Shown: positions 27,963-36,811, counted from the stretch's first letter. The stretch: DNA of 50,608 bases from Deltaproteobacteria bacterium (GCA_023248955.1 JAHFDP010000008.1:1-50608); one strand, 5' to 3'. Made by a program: numbers and translations. Notes: generated by a model not told the origin, from the letters alone.

Positions 27963-29554
27963 TCAGGATGGCTTCAGGGAATGTGTGGCTAGGTCTCTGC
28001 GCCGGTCTTTTCACCGCTGCGTGCGCCGCCAAAATGACCTCCCGCCTTGGGCACGCGCCCTGCGGGAGCAGTGCCGATTGTGGCCGGAAAAACCTCATCT
28101 GCTTCGAGAGCAACTGCATTGCTACGGGCACCGCGCCACCGCTCCAAGTCGAAGTAACGCCCGGAGGCGGTCGTTACAAAGTGACGGACTTTCCCAACCG
28201 GACGTTTCCCTCCTCCGGCGTGCTCGACTTTGAAGTGCTCCCTCCCACGCATGTGCAAGGCTCCGTCCTACGCGGAGGCGTGGCCCCGATGCCCCTCTCC
28301 GACGTAGAGATCGTGCTCGCGCAAGATCCCGCTCTACTCCCGGATCGGTTACCGCTCACGTTTCAGGGACGCACCGCGGCCAGCACGGGCGCTTTCGATC
28401 TGCTGGTATCGCCCGGACGCTATGCGGTGACACTCCTACCGCCCAACGGCGAGCCAACCCAATCCGAAGTGGCGATCACGATCACTGCAAGCGGCACCAA
28501 TCTGCAAATCCCTCTGCCGGGGGACGATGCGATCTGGCGGCTCTCGGGAACAGTTGTTGCGCTCGGCGTTCCGGTGGCCTTCGCATCGGTGATCGCCGTG
28601 GATGACCTTACGCGTGCGCCATTGGCCCAGGCCATCGTCACGGATGGCGCGGGGAAATTTTCGCGCATGCTGCTCCCGGAAAATCCGCCGCCGTTCCGGC
28701 TTCGCGTCGCCGCATCGCCAAAAGCTCCGTTGTTGCCCACCTTCGCCGACAGCGAAATCGTACCAGTCGATCCCAGTTGGTCCGCGAAAAACCCGGTGTC
28801 CGTCGATCAAGATGTTGGCGCTTTTGGCGCAGCCACCACGCTCACCGGACGCGTCCATGATGCCGATGGAAATCCGATTCCCAGCGCGGAGGTCCGTGTT
28901 GCGACAGCGGCGATTCACAAATGGCACTGGTCGGGATTCGCGGTCACGGATGCGGTGGGCCTCTACAGCCTCGTGTTGCCGCTGGGAACTTACGATATTA
29001 CCGCGCTGCCACCGCCGCACGCTTCGTCGCAGATGCTGGTGCAACCGCTAGAGATGCAGCTCCAAGCGGGGACCACCACCCTCGATATTTCCTGCCCACC
29101 GCGCCAGTCCATCGGTCCCACGCACGTCTTCGATGCCGACGGAAATAGCGTGGCCGGCGCAGTGGTTACGGCCGAGCGGCAGGCCGATAATTTGGTACCG
29201 CGTCGCACCTACCAAGCGGTGACCGACGACGGGGGCGCTTTTACAGTAGCGCTCGATCCGGGCGACTACGTGGTGTCGGTGGATCCGCCGTCCGACAGCG
29301 CGGCGCCGAGGCTGGTGATCGGCGTTTCGAAGAGCGGCCCGCGGCTGTCGAACTTGACCCTTCCCGCAGCGGCACAGATTCACGGCACGGTAAGTGGAGA
29401 AAACGCCGCCGGCAAGGATGATGCCGCACTAGCAGGTGCCACCATCGACTTTTACATTCTCTCGTCCGACCGGACGCGCTCGACACTGGTGGCGCGCACG
29501 GTGGCTGACGCTCAGGGACACTACGCGGCAATCGTGCCGAGCATCGGAAAATAG
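27959..29554 (+). CDS. Lipoprotein with carboxypeptidase-regulatory-like repeats
   Basis: A 531-residue secreted lipoprotein. The start ATG overlaps the preceding stop, and the lipobox TAAC gives Cys22. A CGSSADCGRKNLICFESNC segment follows. The body consists of about four transthyretin-like/CarboxypepD_reg units, recognisable by repeats of 'V.G.V....G.P...A.V........T...G.Y......G.Y.V...PP'. Examples are TGRVHDADGNPIPSAEVRVA and HVFDADGNSVAGAVVTAERQ. Such folds act as extracellular beta-sandwich spacers or binding modules. It is co-translated with the two genes upstream. Confidence 0.82.
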   Translation: MIRMASGNVWLGLCAGLFTAACAAKMTSRLGHAPCGSSADCGRKNLICFESNCIATGTAPPLQVEVTPGGGRYKVTDFPNRTFPSSGVLDFEVLPPTHVQGSVLRGGVAPMPLSDVEIVLAQDPALLPDRLPLTFQGRTAASTGAFDLLVSPGRYAVTLLPPNGEPTQSEVAITITASGTNLQIPLPGDDAIWRLSGTVVALGVPVAFASVIAVDDLTRAPLAQAIVTDGAGKFSRMLLPENPPPFRLRVAASPKAPLLPTFADSEIVPVDPSWSAKNPVSVDQDVGAFGAATTLTGRVHDADGNPIPSAEVRVATAAIHKWHWSGFAVTDAVGLYSLVLPLGTYDITALPPPHASSQMLVQPLEMQLQAGTTTLDISCPPRQSIGPTHVFDADGNSVAGAVVTAERQADNLVPRRTYQAVTDDGGAFTVALDPGDYVVSVDPPSDSAAPRLVIGVSKSGPRLSNLTLPAAAQIHGTVSGENAAGKDDAALAGATIDFYILSSDRTRSTLVARTVADAQGHYAAIVPSIGK

Positions 29555-29556
29555 GC

Positions 29557-30027
29557 GTGTCTCGTCCGCTCGTGTTTCGCCCGTATCGGATGGGTTTCTA
29601 CGTCGCCCACGGACTCTTGACCGCGCTCGTTTGCGTGCTGCTTGTGCGCGGCGTGATGCTCGATCTTTACGCCCGCCCCTCGATGGCTGAAGAAAATGCC
29701 CCGCCGCGCGTGTGCGTAGAAGACGCGGACCGACTTTTCCGCGAACTGTCGTCACGGCTCGGCGGCAATCCCGCGCTTCCGGTCGGCGACACCGAAGTCG
29801 CCGAGCGCGAGTTAGACCTCTGGGAACACCGCTGGGATGACGAGTTGGCCCGGGTAACTTCGCGTTGCGAAAAAGCGCGCACGCCAGAGTGGGACCAAGC
29901 CATTGAAGGGCTGCAAGAGCTTCGCGGACACTTGGCGCGCTGTGGGGAAGATGGGCGAATGCTCGCGGCGACGGTGCGACGAAAGCTGGCGGGAGCGCGC
30001 ACGGCGGCGGGCGCGGAAAAGCGGTAA
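29557..30027 (+). CDS. Small single-pass membrane protein
   Basis: 156 residues from a GTG two bases after the preceding stop. One membrane helix near the N-terminus (FYVAHGLLTALVCVLLVRGVML) is followed by a charged, helical domain with three Cys (CVEDADRLFRELSSRL; RELDLWEHRWDDELARV). It matches no family I recognise. Position makes it the last gene of the plus-strand run from the sigma-54 activator. It probably anchors a cytosolic or periplasmic helical bundle. Confidence 0.6.
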   Translation: MSRPLVFRPYRMGFYVAHGLLTALVCVLLVRGVMLDLYARPSMAEENAPPRVCVEDADRLFRELSSRLGGNPALPVGDTEVAERELDLWEHRWDDELARVTSRCEKARTPEWDQAIEGLQELRGHLARCGEDGRMLAATVRRKLAGARTAAGAEKR

Positions 30028-30033
30028 GTCCCC

Positions 30034-30063
30034 TTTTCCCTCCCCCTTTAAGGGGAAAGGAAA
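30034..30063. terminator. Palindrome between convergent genes, possible bidirectional terminator
   Basis: CCCCTTTAAGGGG (30043-30055) is flanked by TTTTCCC and GAAAGGAAA, which extend the pairing. It sits in the 39-bp gap between genes that converge. It is also of the CCCTCCCCC...GGGGA type seen in the tandem repeat at 24303, so it may simply be a dispersed palindrome. Confidence 0.4.
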
Positions 30064-30066
30064 TCA

Positions 30067-30963
30067 TCACCGCCCTGGCGCCGTACCCGCATCCGGCGTC
30101 ACCGTGCTCTGCTGGACTTTGCGAATCCTCGCGCGCATCAGCGGCGCAAATTGGCTCGCCGAAAACGTCGCCGATCCGTTGCGATAAATCTCCACGGCCT
30201 TCGCACCATTCCCAAGCTGCTCGTAGGCCTGACCGAGAATGTACGTCGCGTAATCCACATTCTTGGTGCCCGGCGGGCTCTTGACGAATCGCTCGAGCGG
30301 CGTCACCGCGCCCGCGAAATCCTTCATCACAAACCGCGCGTCTCCCAATGCAAAAAACGTCGACGACTCCGGCTCGCCGGTCGTGGTGTCGAGGTAACGC
30401 TGCAGCGATTCGGCGGCCGCGGGCATCTCCTGATGACGAAAGGCCACCCTTCCCCGTTCCAATGCAGCCGACGCCACCTCCGCACGCAGCGCCACGATCT
30501 TATCGTCCAGCGCGCGGGCCTCCAGCGTGGACAACAGCGTACGCTCTGCCTTGGCCGCCTGCTGCACCGCAGCGGAGCGCGCCGGGCCCTCTTTCTCCGA
30601 GAGCTCCGCAAAAATCTTGGCGGCACGATCGGAGGCCTGCCGGCGCGCATCGCGATCGTCGGTAAGCTGCTTGACCTGCGCGACCAAGTCGCGCGCTTTT
30701 GCCGCATCGGCGCCTGCTTCGGCCCGTGCCGCCGCCCGTTCGCTCGTCGCGTAGAATACCGCGCCACCCGCACAGAGCGCTGCGACCAGGAGCAGCGCGG
30801 ACAATCCCGTGATCAGGTGCTGCCGCTCGAAGCCCTCCTGCTTCCTGCTGACGAGCTTGAGCTCGGCATAGAGGTTCTTGATCTGGTTGTCGGACTTGAT
30901 GACGAGGTTACGTGCCTCGATAATTTCTTTTTTCAGATCTTCGAGCTGCTTATCGATTTCCAA
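30067..30963 (-). CDS. Coiled-coil, single-TM protein with TPR region
   Basis: 298 residues. A charged N-terminal helix (LEDLKKEIIEARNLVIKSDNQIKNL) precedes one membrane helix (about 51-71, GLSALLLVAALCAGGAVFYA). A long Ala/Glu/Arg coiled coil (about 75-185) follows, then TPR-like repeats (about 175-280, MPAAAESLQRYLDTTTG; YILGQAYEQLGNGAKAVEIYRN). It is the last gene of the mutL operon and starts 24 bp after the beta-barrel gene. It probably scaffolds a periplasmic complex; no catalytic motif is visible. Confidence 0.7.
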   Translation of the reverse strand: MEIDKQLEDLKKEIIEARNLVIKSDNQIKNLYAELKLVSRKQEGFERQHLITGLSALLLVAALCAGGAVFYATSERAAARAEAGADAAKARDLVAQVKQLTDDRDARRQASDRAAKIFAELSEKEGPARSAAVQQAAKAERTLLSTLEARALDDKIVALRAEVASAALERGRVAFRHQEMPAAAESLQRYLDTTTGEPESSTFFALGDARFVMKDFAGAVTPLERFVKSPPGTKNVDYATYILGQAYEQLGNGAKAVEIYRNGSATFSASQFAPLMRARIRKVQQSTVTPDAGTAPGR

Positions 30964-30987
30964 TTTAATATCTCCAAAATAATATCT

Positions 30988-31602
30988 TTAATGATTTTCA
31001 AACGCCTGCTCCGGCGGGATGGAAATCCAAAAACCAAGCGCGGCCAAGTTGCCACCGACATTCACGACACCTTGCCCCCCAGAATCGGCATAGGCCAGTG
31101 TGTAGCGATCCTCGAGCTGCACCCCGAAACGGCGACCGAGTGCCCAACGCGCTCCAATGCAAAGCAACCCCGCTTCCGTCGATCCTTCGCTGTACGCCTC
31201 CTGCGCGCCGGTGGATTTGAAGGCCGTGACGTTGTGCACGCCGCCCAGCCCACCGTAAAGCGAAAACGTTCGCGCCAGACGCGTTGTTCCCAGCAGGAGA
31301 AATCCCACGGTGACCGCGTCGACGGTGAGCCTGGTGAATCCGGCCAGGTCGTAGCGGTCGCGTCCGTAGGTGGCGTCCAAGGCCACGGCCAGATGGTCGT
31401 CCCACTGGTAACCAAACTGCGCGTCGAAGCCGAACGGCACCTTGGCCCGATCCGTTACGCCCGCGGCGAAGGCGCCCTGCGGGACCGTGCGCACGCCCGC
31501 CAAAATCGTGACGCTGCCCTCATGCGCAATCGGCGTGCGCGGCCCGGCAGGCTCGACGACCGCCGCGCTGGAAAGCAAGAGAACGCCGACCAACGCGTTC
31601 AT
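30988..31602 (-). CDS. Outer-membrane beta-barrel-like protein
   Basis: A 204-residue protein with a short signal peptide (MNALVGVLLLSSAAVVEPAG). Alternating-hydrophobicity strands recur about every 20-25 residues (VPFGFDAQFGYQWDDHLAVALDATYGRDRY; FSLYGGLGGVHNV; GRRFGVQLEDRYTLAYA), the pattern of an 8-stranded OmpW/OmpA-like barrel. It has no C-terminal aromatic residue, which many outer membrane proteins have. The ATG overlaps the upstream lipoprotein stop as ATGA (31599-31602). Confidence 0.65.
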   Translation of the reverse strand: MNALVGVLLLSSAAVVEPAGPRTPIAHEGSVTILAGVRTVPQGAFAAGVTDRAKVPFGFDAQFGYQWDDHLAVALDATYGRDRYDLAGFTRLTVDAVTVGFLLLGTTRLARTFSLYGGLGGVHNVTAFKSTGAQEAYSEGSTEAGLLCIGARWALGRRFGVQLEDRYTLAYADSGGQGVVNVGGNLAALGFWISIPPEQAFENH

Positions 31603-32621
31603 GGATCCTCCTCTGCGTCGGACGGCGCCGCGGACACGCCGTGCATCAGGACATCAAAGTGCGGCCCGGCCAATGGAGCGAAATCGCGATCGTTCTTGGC
31701 GTGTGCCGCGAGCGCTGGATCCAGTGCCAGGGCTTGTCCCAGCTCTTTCAGCGCGGCGTCGACATGACCGCTGAGCGAGAGCGCACAAGCGTAGTTGTAG
31801 TGCCCCTCCGCGAAACGCGGCGCCCGCACCACCAGCTCGGAAAGCGGAACCAGCGCACGCTCGGCGTGCTCCATCGACAGCTCCAAAATGCCGACGGTCT
31901 CCAGCGCCCGCCGCCGATGGTCGGCCGAGAGCGCGCCGTTGCCACGAATCGCCAGCGCTGCCTGCCCGTGCGCGAGTGCGCGTGCAAACGCATTCGGCCC
32001 GAGGGCGTAAGCGCTCATCAAAGCCCCGTATTGCAACAGTGCTACATCCGAGATCGAAGCGATCAGTCCCTCGAAACGCTCGAGTGCGGCCGCGTAATCG
32101 CCAGTGGTGAGCAACTTCACCGCGGCCTCGAGATCCATTTCCCGTTGCACGTTCGGATCGCGCGGCAAGACGCGGAACGAATCCAGCGCGTCGCCAAACG
32201 CCTTCTGGGCGGCGGTTTCCGGCCCGGTTACCTCGAGGAGGAGACAGTCCGCCCCGCTCGGCCAGAATGCCCACAGCACACGCACCGTATCGCCGTTTGG
32301 CGGATGCAACGTGAATGTCCACGGCGCTTGCAGCCCCTGATCGGTCGGCTCCGGCGCGCCGGTCTTGGCAATGAATTCGTGCGCGGCCGCGCGACACGCG
32401 AGTGCCGTGCTGGGCTGGCCGCGGTGCAACATTCCCACGCGGACTTCCACGCCCGCCGCGCTCACCGCGCGCCCCGTTGCGGAGTTGATGGCCCAGGCCT
32501 GCGACGGCGAAAGCGTTAGCGCGTAGCCAAGCTGCGTGTCGGTCAAAATGGCCGCGGGCTGATCCGATCGCGAAAAATGCGCGCAACCGGCGAGCAGAAC
32601 AGCAGCGGTGAGCGCGCGCAT
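31599..32621 (-). CDS. TPR-containing lipoprotein
   Basis: 340 residues from the ATG at 32621, chosen because MRALTAAVLLAGC gives a lipobox at Cys13. The N-terminal half (about 30-160) is a globular domain unlike any I know. Residues about 175-330 form TPR-like helices (DYAAALERFEGLIASI; HAERALVPLSELVVRAPRFAEGHYNYACALSLSGHVDAALKELGQALALDP). It begins 16 bp after the mutL stop, and its own stop overlaps the barrel gene start. An outer-membrane assembly or envelope-complex role is suggested by the neighbours. Confidence 0.75.
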   Translation of the reverse strand: MRALTAAVLLAGCAHFSRSDQPAAILTDTQLGYALTLSPSQAWAINSATGRAVSAAGVEVRVGMLHRGQPSTALACRAAAHEFIAKTGAPEPTDQGLQAPWTFTLHPPNGDTVRVLWAFWPSGADCLLLEVTGPETAAQKAFGDALDSFRVLPRDPNVQREMDLEAAVKLLTTGDYAAALERFEGLIASISDVALLQYGALMSAYALGPNAFARALAHGQAALAIRGNGALSADHRRRALETVGILELSMEHAERALVPLSELVVRAPRFAEGHYNYACALSLSGHVDAALKELGQALALDPALAAHAKNDRDFAPLAGPHFDVLMHGVSAAPSDAEEDP

Positions 32622-32637
32622 TTTTTCTACAATAACA

Positions 32638-34407
32638 TCAGGTCTCGACGCGGCGCCTCGTCGACTTGTAGTCACGTCCGAATTCTCGCTCGAGCTCGCC
32701 CTGCGCCATTTCAAAAACCACCGGACGGCCATGCGGACAACGTGCGGCGCGATCGACGCCATCGAGTGTGGCGAGCAGCGCCCGCGCCTCTTCCGGCGTC
32801 AGGGTTTCCCCGGCGCGGACGCTGGAATGGCAAGCCACCGTGGCGAGTAACATCCGCCGCGTTGCCTCGGCCGCACCCGATCGCCCAAGGCTCAAGAGCT
32901 CCTGACCCAGCTCGCCAAACAGCTCGGCCACATCGCGGCCGGCCAGCGTTGGCGGAACAGCCGTGACAGCCAAGGTCCCACCACCGAATCCTTCGAGCTC
33001 GAATCCGAGCGCCGCCAAATCTTCGCCATGCGCGAGAACGGCCGCCGCTGCCGCTTGGCCCAGCTCCAGCGTGCGCGGCACCAGAAGCCGCTGCGATTCG
33101 GCTGACGCAGCACGATCAGCGCTGCTGATTGCTTCGAAACGCTGCCGCTCGTGCGCGGCATGCTGATCGATCAGAACGAGTCCGCCAACATTTTCGCAGA
33201 CGAGGTAAGTGCGATCGAGCTGGCCGAGAAAGCGCAGGCTCCCGAAAAAGCCGCGCGGCTTTTCGAGCTGAAGCAGCGGCTGCGCGTCGTTGCCAGCGGC
33301 GTGCGTGACACCACTTGGCCCGTTGTACGCGAAAGGTTCCGACGCTGGCTTCCCGCCGTATTGCGCCATCACCTCTGACACGCGCGACCGCGCAACGGCC
33401 TCGGGCGTGAGGGGTGTCGGTGCTACACGTGAAAGCGCCCGCGTAATACTTTCGAGTACAATGTCATACGCGGCGCGGGCCTCGGCGAACCGCACTTCGG
33501 TCTTCTGCGGATGCACGTTGACGTCCACGCGATCGAGCGGCACCTCGAGAAACAACACTGCCGCGCCGCTGCGTCCAAGCGGCAGCAGATCGGCATAGGC
33601 GCGATTCACCGCGTGCAGCAGCGCGCGATCGCGAACGTTGCGACGATTGACGAAGAGAAAAATCGACCGCGCACTTCCCGCTGAATAATCGGGCGTCACG
33701 CAGAATCCATCGATGCGCATGTCGCCACGCGCGTGCTCCACCGGAACGAGAAAACGCTCCACCTCGCGGCCCAGGGCCGCCGCAATGCGCGCGCGCCGAT
33801 CGCCGGCCGGCGCTTGCAAAAGGACGCGCCCTTCTTCCCGCAGCGTGAACGCGACGTCCGGATGCGCCAGCGCCAGGCGCACCACCACATCCTGTACATG
33901 CGCGGATTCCGTCTCCGCTTTGCGCAAAAATTTTCGGCGCGCCGGCGTATTGAAAAAAAGATCGCGGACTTCCACGACCGTTCCCGAAGGCGCGCCAGCC
34001 GGCTCGGCGACCAGCACCGCGCCCGCTTCGAGCTCCACACGCGTTCCCTCGGCGTGGTCGCGCTCCGCCGTAAGCAACGAGACCCGCGCCACGCTAGCGA
34101 TGCTGGAGAGGGCCTCCCCACGAAAACCGAACGTGGCGATCGCCGTGAGCCCCTCGGCATTGGTGAGTTTGCTCGTGGCATGCGGCGCAAAGGCGAGACG
34201 CGCGTCCTCGGCCGACATGCCGCAACCGTCGTCGGCAACACGAACCCGATCGCGTCCGCCCTCGGTGAGATCGATCGCGATCGTCCGCGCGCCCGCGTCG
34301 AGCGCGTTCTCGACGAGCTCCTTCACCAACGAGGCGGGGCGCTCGACGACCTCGCCGGCAGCAATTTGATTGGCGATGTCGGGAGAGAGAACGTGGATGC
34401 GCGACAT
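32638..34407 (-). CDS. mutL: DNA mismatch repair protein MutL
   Basis: A 589-residue full-length MutL. The GHKL ATPase domain has ELVENALDAGA, DDGCGM and TFGFRGEALSSIA. The C-terminal dimerisation domain carries the endonuclease motif DQHAAHERQRFE (414-425), which fits DQHA(X)2E(X)4E. This suggests that, as in organisms lacking MutH, it nicks the new strand itself. CPHGRP near residue 560 is the conserved C-terminal metal-site element. It lies 22 bp after the FHA-GGDEF gene and 16 bp before a TPR lipoprotein gene, and is apparently part of one operon. Confidence 0.97.
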   Translation of the reverse strand: MSRIHVLSPDIANQIAAGEVVERPASLVKELVENALDAGARTIAIDLTEGGRDRVRVADDGCGMSAEDARLAFAPHATSKLTNAEGLTAIATFGFRGEALSSIASVARVSLLTAERDHAEGTRVELEAGAVLVAEPAGAPSGTVVEVRDLFFNTPARRKFLRKAETESAHVQDVVVRLALAHPDVAFTLREEGRVLLQAPAGDRRARIAAALGREVERFLVPVEHARGDMRIDGFCVTPDYSAGSARSIFLFVNRRNVRDRALLHAVNRAYADLLPLGRSGAAVLFLEVPLDRVDVNVHPQKTEVRFAEARAAYDIVLESITRALSRVAPTPLTPEAVARSRVSEVMAQYGGKPASEPFAYNGPSGVTHAAGNDAQPLLQLEKPRGFFGSLRFLGQLDRTYLVCENVGGLVLIDQHAAHERQRFEAISSADRAASAESQRLLVPRTLELGQAAAAAVLAHGEDLAALGFELEGFGGGTLAVTAVPPTLAGRDVAELFGELGQELLSLGRSGAAEATRRMLLATVACHSSVRAGETLTPEEARALLATLDGVDRAARCPHGRPVVFEMAQGELEREFGRDYKSTRRRVET

Positions 34408-34429
34408 GCGGCTTAAGTGTACAGAATTT

Positions 34430-35329
34430 TTACAAGACGCGATCGCGCCCGGCCAGTTTAGCGCCGCGCAACTTCGCGGCTGCTCGAGCGATCAACGCAT
34501 CACCATCGTCGCGCGGTCCGGCCGAAGCGACTCCCGCGGACAACGTCACGGTCAGAAGTTTTCCCTCGTAGGTGATGCGGCTAGCCTTGATCGAGCTGCG
34601 GACCGCGTCCGCAAACGCGCGTGCCGCAGTCTCGCCAGCACCGATGAAGGCGGCGGCAAAACGATCGCCCCGCGAGCGCGCGTAGAGATCGGGTCGAAGC
34701 GGCGGCCAGCGGTCTTTTCCGTCGGCGGCCAGATCGCGCAGCACCTGACCGACCTGCTTGAGAACCAAATCGCCTGCCAGCGCGCCGTGCCGCTGCGCCA
34801 GATCGCGCATGTGATCGACGTCAAAAAGCACCAGCGCAATGGGCTGCGCGCCGTGCCGGCCAACTTCGCGCATCAACGCTTCATGGAAAACATTGGCCGA
34901 GGCCAGCCCCGTCAGAGGATCGCGAATCGCCAGCCGAAACACTTCTTCGCGAATGGCCAGCTCCAAGTGGCCGCCCGCGAGAAATCGAAAAAGATGCTGA
35001 CCGACCTGCAGCAGATCGCCATCGCGCAGTGCGTATTCGTCGATGCGGCGCTCATTGACGAAGGTGCCACGCTTGCTGCCGAGGTCCTTCACCACGATGC
35101 CGCCTTCGCGCGGAACAAGCGCAGCGTGACGCGCATCGACGGCCGGGTCATCCAGCCGAACGTCCGCCCGCGGCGCGCTGCCTAGGACGATCTCATGCTC
35201 ATCCAAGTCAAACCGCGACCCAGGGGAACGGCCGGTCAATTCAACGAGGGCGCGCTCGGGCATTGGCGTAACGGCCTCCAGGCGTCGCACAACCTGGCGG
35301 GGCGTAGCGTTTGGAACGGGGTTGCGCAT
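34430..35329 (-). CDS. FHA-GGDEF protein with degenerate GGDEF signature
   Basis: 299 residues. An FHA domain (about 40-115) has the structural GSKRGTFVN and VDARHAAL (SxxH-like), but GRS is replaced by GSA. A GGDEF domain (about 130-299) keeps the RDPLTGLASANVF and LFDVDHMRDLAQRHG elements, but the active-site signature is R220-G-D-R-F224 in place of GG(D/E)EF. The changed first Gly and the Glu/Arg swap argue against diguanylate cyclase activity. It may bind GTP or act as a regulator. It heads the mutL operon and has a good promoter at 35339-35366. Confidence 0.88.
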   Translation of the reverse strand: MRNPVPNATPRQVVRRLEAVTPMPERALVELTGRSPGSRFDLDEHEIVLGSAPRADVRLDDPAVDARHAALVPREGGIVVKDLGSKRGTFVNERRIDEYALRDGDLLQVGQHLFRFLAGGHLELAIREEVFRLAIRDPLTGLASANVFHEALMREVGRHGAQPIALVLFDVDHMRDLAQRHGALAGDLVLKQVGQVLRDLAADGKDRWPPLRPDLYARSRGDRFAAAFIGAGETAARAFADAVRSSIKASRITYEGKLLTVTLSAGVASAGPRDDGDALIARAAAKLRGAKLAGRDRVL

Positions 35330-35338
35330 TGTCTCCCC

Positions 35339-35366
35339 ATTCTAACCCAGGCAACCCGCCAGTCAA
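35339..35366 (-). promoter_or_regulatory. Sigma-70-type promoter of the FHA-GGDEF/mutL operon
   Basis: On the minus strand TTGACT (35361-35366) and TAGAAT (35339-35344) are separated by 16 bp. The -10 box lies nine bases before the ATG, so the transcript would start about three bases upstream of it and be essentially leaderless. An operator-like palindrome abuts the -35 box. Confidence 0.55.
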
Positions 35367-35389
35367 GCGGTAGTTTACGTAAAACCGCT
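35366..35389. promoter_or_regulatory. Operator-like palindrome at the FHA-GGDEF promoter
   Basis: A 24-bp palindrome, AGCGGT...TTTACGTAAA...ACCGCT, with perfect 6-bp outer arms and a perfect 10-bp centre, offset by two bases. It overlaps the -35 element by one base. That position suits an activator or repressor site, but the regulator is unknown. Confidence 0.5.
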
Positions 35390-35442
35390 GCAAAACAAGT
35401 TATTTACGGCGCGTATCCTCTCGGATGTAAATCTGTAAATCG

Positions 35443-36774
35443 TCAGAGAATGTTCGCCGCCAGCTCGGCCAAGGCGCTGCGCTCGCCTTTGTTCAAGGCA
35501 ATGTGACCCGCCAGCCGTTCGCCTTTGAACTTGTTAACGACGTGAACAAGGCCGTTATTGGTCGCATCCACGTAGGGATTGTCAATCTGGTACGGGTCGC
35601 CGGTCAGCACAATTTTCGTGTTGTCGCCGACGCGCGTGATGATGGTCTTCACCTCGTGCGGCGTCAGGTTCTGCGCTTCATCCACGATGATGTACTGGTT
35701 CGGAATGCTGCGGCCGCGGATGTAGGTCAGCGGCTCGATAGCGATGATGCCCATGTCCATCAGCTCTTTGTAACTGCGCCCCGCCTTCTTATCCGCGCGC
35801 GACAATCCCATTAGCAGCTCGACGTTGTCGAAGATGGGCTGCATCCATGGCGACAGTTTTTCCTCGAGATCACCCGGCAGGTAGCCGATGTCGCGCCCCA
35901 GCGGAAAGATGGGCCGCGAGACGAGCACCTTGTGGAAAATCTGCTCCTCCATCGTCTTGTGGAGACCGGCCGCGATGGCCATGAGCGTCTTGCCCGTGCC
36001 CGCCTTGCCAACGATGGTCACGAGCTTGATGTCGTCACTCAACAAAAGATCAAGTGCGAAAGCCTGCTCTTTGTTGCGCGGCCGAATGCCCCAAACACCT
36101 TCCTTCATCGTCTTGATGAGCGGCACGATGCGCTGCTTGGCGGCGTTGTAGCGGCCCAGCGCCGTATGGGTTGGGCTCTCGCGATCGCGCAGCAGCACGT
36201 ACTCATTGGGAGGATGGCCCGCCGGCATCTCCGCCGCCAGCTCGCCGTCTTTATAGAAAGCGTCGATCTGCGCGCGGTCGAAATCAATCTCTCGCGTACC
36301 CTGGTAGAGCTCGTCCGTCTCCTGTTTGTCGGCCTCGTAATCTTCCGAGCGAAGCCCCACCGCCTCCGAGCGAATGCGCAGGTTGGTGTCTTTGGTGACG
36401 AAGATGCAGCGCACCGCCGGCTCGCGCTCTTTTAGATCCATGGCGGTTGCCAGAATTCGGTTGTCGGTCAGATGCGAGTTGGCAAACTCGCGCGGCATCT
36501 CCTTCTGCGTAAACATCACCCGCAGCCGCCCAAGCTTGTTGCCCGCCTCGTCGGCGATCTGCACGCCCTCGGTCAGCGACCCGGTGTGGCGAAGCGCATC
36601 GAGCGTGCGCGACACCTGCCGCGCGTTGCGCCCAAGCTCGGACAGGTCGCGCTTGAAATTGTCGATCTCTTCGATCACGTAGATCGGGATGACAACGTCG
36701 TTATCCTCGAATTGGTAAATGGCGCGGGGGTCGTGAAGCAGGACGTTGGTGTCGAGGACGTAGTTCTTTTTCAT
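35443..36774 (-). CDS. phoH: PIN-PhoH family ATPase/ribonuclease
   Basis: 443 residues from the ATG at 36774, equal in length to YlaK-type proteins; the TTG at 36795 is less likely. The N-terminal PIN domain opens KKNYVLDTNVLLHDP, with Asp in VDAT-like positions and NRILATAM later. The C-terminal PhoH P-loop domain has GKAGTGKTLMA and the DEAQNLT Walker B. PIN-PhoH proteins link RNA cleavage with ATP-driven unwinding. It lies upstream of the FHA-GGDEF gene on the same strand, with a 113-bp gap that contains that gene's own promoter. Confidence 0.93.
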   Translation of the reverse strand: MKKNYVLDTNVLLHDPRAIYQFEDNDVVIPIYVIEEIDNFKRDLSELGRNARQVSRTLDALRHTGSLTEGVQIADEAGNKLGRLRVMFTQKEMPREFANSHLTDNRILATAMDLKEREPAVRCIFVTKDTNLRIRSEAVGLRSEDYEADKQETDELYQGTREIDFDRAQIDAFYKDGELAAEMPAGHPPNEYVLLRDRESPTHTALGRYNAAKQRIVPLIKTMKEGVWGIRPRNKEQAFALDLLLSDDIKLVTIVGKAGTGKTLMAIAAGLHKTMEEQIFHKVLVSRPIFPLGRDIGYLPGDLEEKLSPWMQPIFDNVELLMGLSRADKKAGRSYKELMDMGIIAIEPLTYIRGRSIPNQYIIVDEAQNLTPHEVKTIITRVGDNTKIVLTGDPYQIDNPYVDATNNGLVHVVNKFKGERLAGHIALNKGERSALAELAANIL

Positions 36775-36811
36775 CGGGGGCGAGGCCCTTTCCAAGAAAA
36801 AGCGTGAATGT

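Noticed and set aside
30151-31767. 538-codon plus-strand frame over the coiled-coil and barrel genes
   Set aside because: Composition is Arg/His-rich shadow; the minus-strand genes have signal peptides, overlaps and operon spacing.
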